From Adineta ricciae (Eukaryota; Rotifera; Eurotatoria; Adinetida; Adinetidae), in NCBI GenBank assembly GCA_905250025.1, contig CAJNOJ010000277.1:1-64000 (forward strand): 64,000 nucleotides of DNA, written 5' to 3'. The notes under the pieces are model-generated. The model saw nothing but the letters and a program-made list of their open reading frames with translations. It searched no databases and was not told where the DNA came from. A program made the position numbers and the translations under genes. The first letter of the stretch is position 1; every line of letters starts with the position of its first letter. Shown here one piece after another: positions 61,623-64,000 of this stretch.

Positions 61623-63458
61623 TTAATCGTAGTATAATTCAGTTGTCTTTAGGTATTTACCGTCTTCGCCACCAGTAACTAATACTCGGCCGTCTTTTAA
61701 AATGGTTGCCTCATGCGCCAATCGAGTATATTGCATGTTATTAGTAGTTATCCATGTTCCTGTTGCTGGATCATACAATTCACTGCTGTTTATCGAAACA
61801 TAATAAGTATCAACAGCCCCGCCAGTAACTAATACTTGACCATTTCTTAACATGGACGCTCGGTGATTTGTTCGCGCATAATGCATACTACCAGTAGCTG
61901 CCCAAAGTCCTATTGATGGATCGTATAGTTCGGCAGTGTCTTGAGATCCACCAGTAACTAATACTTTCCCATTGTCTAACAGCGAGGCTGTGTGAAAGAA
62001 TCGCATATCTCTCATACTATCAGCAGATGTCCAACTCCCTGTTGATGGATCGTACAATTCAGCGCTTTTCAGATACCGTTGGGATCCAGTGCTAATTCCA
62101 CCCGTAACTAATACTTTTCCATTTCTTAAGACCGTCGCTGTATGACAGGCTCGTGAATCTTTCATATTACCAGTAATCGTCCAAATTCCTGTCAATGGGT
62201 TATACAATTCAGCACTACTCCGGCATTCTGCCGTTTGGACATCAAGTCCACCAGTAACCAATACTTGTCCATTTTCCAACAAGGATAATATATGGAAATT
62301 TCGTTTATATGCCATGCTACCAGTGATTGTCCAATTTCCTGTTGATGGGTTATATATCTCAGCACTGGAATTATCTCCACCAGTAACTAATACTTTACCA
62401 TCCCTTAATACCATTGCTTGATGACTATCTCGTGCATAATGCATGCTACCAGTAGTTGTCCAAAGTCCTGTTGAAGGATCATACAATTCTGTACCATTTG
62501 TCGTATCTGTACCAGTATCACCACCAGTAACTAGTACCCTTCCATCTGGTAGTAACGATGCTGTATGAAATGCTCGACTGCTATGCATATTACCAACATT
62601 GATCCACCCTAAATATATCTGGTCATCATAGTAGTATGGTTAGGTTTCGCATAAGACTTCTAAAAGAGCTAGGAGAAAATACTTTTGTTGTGCCCTATGC
62701 ATATCGTTTCTCCTTATGTTCTAAGTAAGAGCTTGCCTGTTGACATTCGACTACAACTCAGTATTCTCAAACATTGCATCATCTATTTCAATTTTAACTT
62801 CAGTACATCCATGCATATCGTTCATACTTATATGAATCCGTTGTCATGAAATCATAGAACTTGCGCCGATTTCTTTAGATAACAGTCACCTTTACTGCCT
62901 TGAATGTTAGACATCCTGAAATCACTTCTATAAAACAAATCGGCTGCTTTACTTTAGTTTGCGGGTTTGAATACTCGGATCTACAAACGTGGTGTTATGG
63001 ATTCAATCGAATCATTTTGTTTTGTCCGTAATTTTGATGTATGTAAAGATTTTTCCAGTCATTCTTTTCAACAATGCCGACAGGGATACAGATTTTCTTC
63101 TGAACTATAATTAAGTATGACAGAAATATTCAAACAGACACAGCATATTCACCTTTTAAGTATACAAAAATAGCCCTTATAAGAAACAACTCTACACGCT
63201 GAGGAAAAAGAGTTCATGAGAATTTTGCTTTCGCTTCATTTATTTCTCGTGACAAAAACTGCATTATTGGTAATAAAACCAGATGGAAATGTTACTTGAA
63301 AGCTTACCTGATTTGTAAGTCTTTGTGGATAAGACTTTTCTTGGTATCATTTTAATAACATTGGCATTTGACGTCGCTACCGTCAAAGTAATAAATTTTA
63401 ACAATAAGAAAAGAGCTGTACTAGTAAATATTAAACGATACGATTGACTGTAGTCCAT
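61623..63458 (-). CDS. membrane-anchored Kelch-repeat beta-propeller protein
   Basis: Main exon 62608-61623 has seven Kelch-type repeats, each with the LVTGG signature (RVLVTGGDTG, KVLVTGGDNS, QVLVTGGLDV, KVLVTGGIST, KVLVTGGSQD, QVLVTGGAVD, RVLVTGGEDG) and SAELYDPSTGSW-type strands. Upstream, 63458-63308 encodes a short tail and a membrane segment (LIFTSTALFLLLKFITLTVA). Its donor and the acceptor at 62609 are both phase 1, giving 378 residues in frame, but the intron would be 699 bp, far longer than all others here. The propeller exon is certain; its link to this anchor exon is probable. A surface or secreted binding role is likely. Confidence 0.75.
62609..63307 (-). other. presumed long intron of the Kelch gene
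   Basis: No coding frame or RNA gene recognised on either strand. GT at the donor and TTTAG at the acceptor. Confidence 0.45.
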
Positions 63459-63727
63459 GTTTCACTTCAAGAACAGTTTCAATTTAAGAGTGAAAAACGA
63501 ATTATTGTTCGAATAAATATTCTACAGTAATGCTTATCTTTCCGACCAATAATAGAATACATAATATACAGATATACCTTTTTATCGTTGTATGACCTGT
63601 TTTCTATATGGCAGATATAGGACAAATTTACGTTTTATTTATCTAGCTTTCCTTGTTACATATATCTATTTTATGGTAATCTAGTGGATGTTTTCACCTG
63701 CATCCTCAAAGCAGTTGATCAGTTTTC

Positions 63728-64000
63728 CTATGTTCTGATCATGTTAACGATTTCATTTAAATCTTCTTGCGACGTATGTTCTCTTGCATGCTGCACGATC
63801 ATTTGCGTTTCTCGAGCTTTTTCTTGGAACGACGCGAATGGATCGAATAATTCTTGAAGATATTGATTCATTTCACCATTTGAATTCGTATCTTGAATAA
63901 CTCGTCCCGTACCGAATTCATAATTCACACGTTGTCCATTAAGAAATTGATCACCAAACATCGGTAAGATAAGCATGGGTTTTCCAGCGGACATACTTTC
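63728..64000 (-). CDS. UDP-glycosyltransferase, C-terminal end (runs off right edge)
   Basis: The last 90 or so residues read ESMSAGKPMLILPMFGDQFLNG, matching the end of the UGT donor-binding signature (GxPxxxxPxxxDQ, binding the sugar nucleotide), followed by a helical tail and stop at 63728. There is no C-terminal membrane anchor, unlike vertebrate UGTs, so it is probably a soluble, bacterial- or plant-style family-1 enzyme. The catalytic N-terminal half lies outside the window. Confidence 0.75.
   Translation of the reverse strand, partial: ESMSAGKPMLILPMFGDQFLNGQRVNYEFGTGRVIQDTNSNGEMNQYLQELFDPFASFQEKARETQMIVQHAREHTSQEDLNEIVNMIRT

Overview
The window looks like animal DNA, most probably from a bdelloid rotifer. 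It is AT-rich and its genes have many GT-AG introns of about 47-63 bp. It carries an arginine-type ADP-ribosyltransferase gene, genes that look non-metazoan (a sucrose-phosphate-synthase-like enzyme and a dead FAD monooxygenase), FG-GAP and Kelch propellers, and two versions of one locus that differ by a few per cent. The species call is inference. The gene structures were spliced by hand and every multi-exon model keeps its frame.

Layout. Positions 1-23557 (version A) hold, in order: a B-box/coiled-coil gene cut by the window edge, a decayed FAD monooxygenase, tRNA-Thr(CGU), a UEV + ADP-ribosyltransferase fusion gene, a secreted SUEL-lectin-like gene (minus strand), a 12-exon RNF213/mysterin-like gene coding for 5454 residues, a small secreted protein, and the first 19 codons of a B-box/SPRY-like gene. 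Positions 23780-48653 (version B) repeat all of this in the same order. B continues through the intact B-box/SPRY gene into a neuropeptide-like precursor, where it stops at an N. Positions 48655-50786 resume version A: the rest of the B-box/SPRY gene and the complete precursor.

The two single N's (23779 and 48654) mark joins. Version A breaks off at 23557 exactly where it resumes at 48776. The sequences beside the break (23558-23778 and 48655-48775) look like the left and right ends of one inserted element, with CACA on both sides. The simplest reading is that B is the other haplotype (or homologous copy) of the locus, placed by the assembler inside an unresolved transposon gap of A. A true tandem duplication is less likely but not excluded.

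Positions 51099-64000 are single copy: a 3CxxC zinc-finger gene, an intronless sucrose-phosphate-synthase-like enzyme (minus), a poorly conserved possibly decayed stretch, a small cysteine-rich secreted protein with carbohydrate-binding-like repeats (minus), a type II membrane glycosyltransferase-like protein (minus), a GPCR (minus), a membrane-anchored FG-GAP propeller (minus), a membrane-anchored Kelch propeller (minus) and the C-terminal end of a UDP-glycosyltransferase (minus, cut by the window edge).

Themes. The duplicated locus groups proteins with ubiquitin-system modules but no visible catalytic ubiquitin-transfer site: a UEV domain without a catalytic cysteine, an RNF213-like AAA giant without a RING, and B-box/SPRY proteins without a RING. 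The most novel single item is the UEV-ART fusion. Next come the RING-less mysterin, the putative sucrose-synthesis enzyme and the PF-amide precursor.
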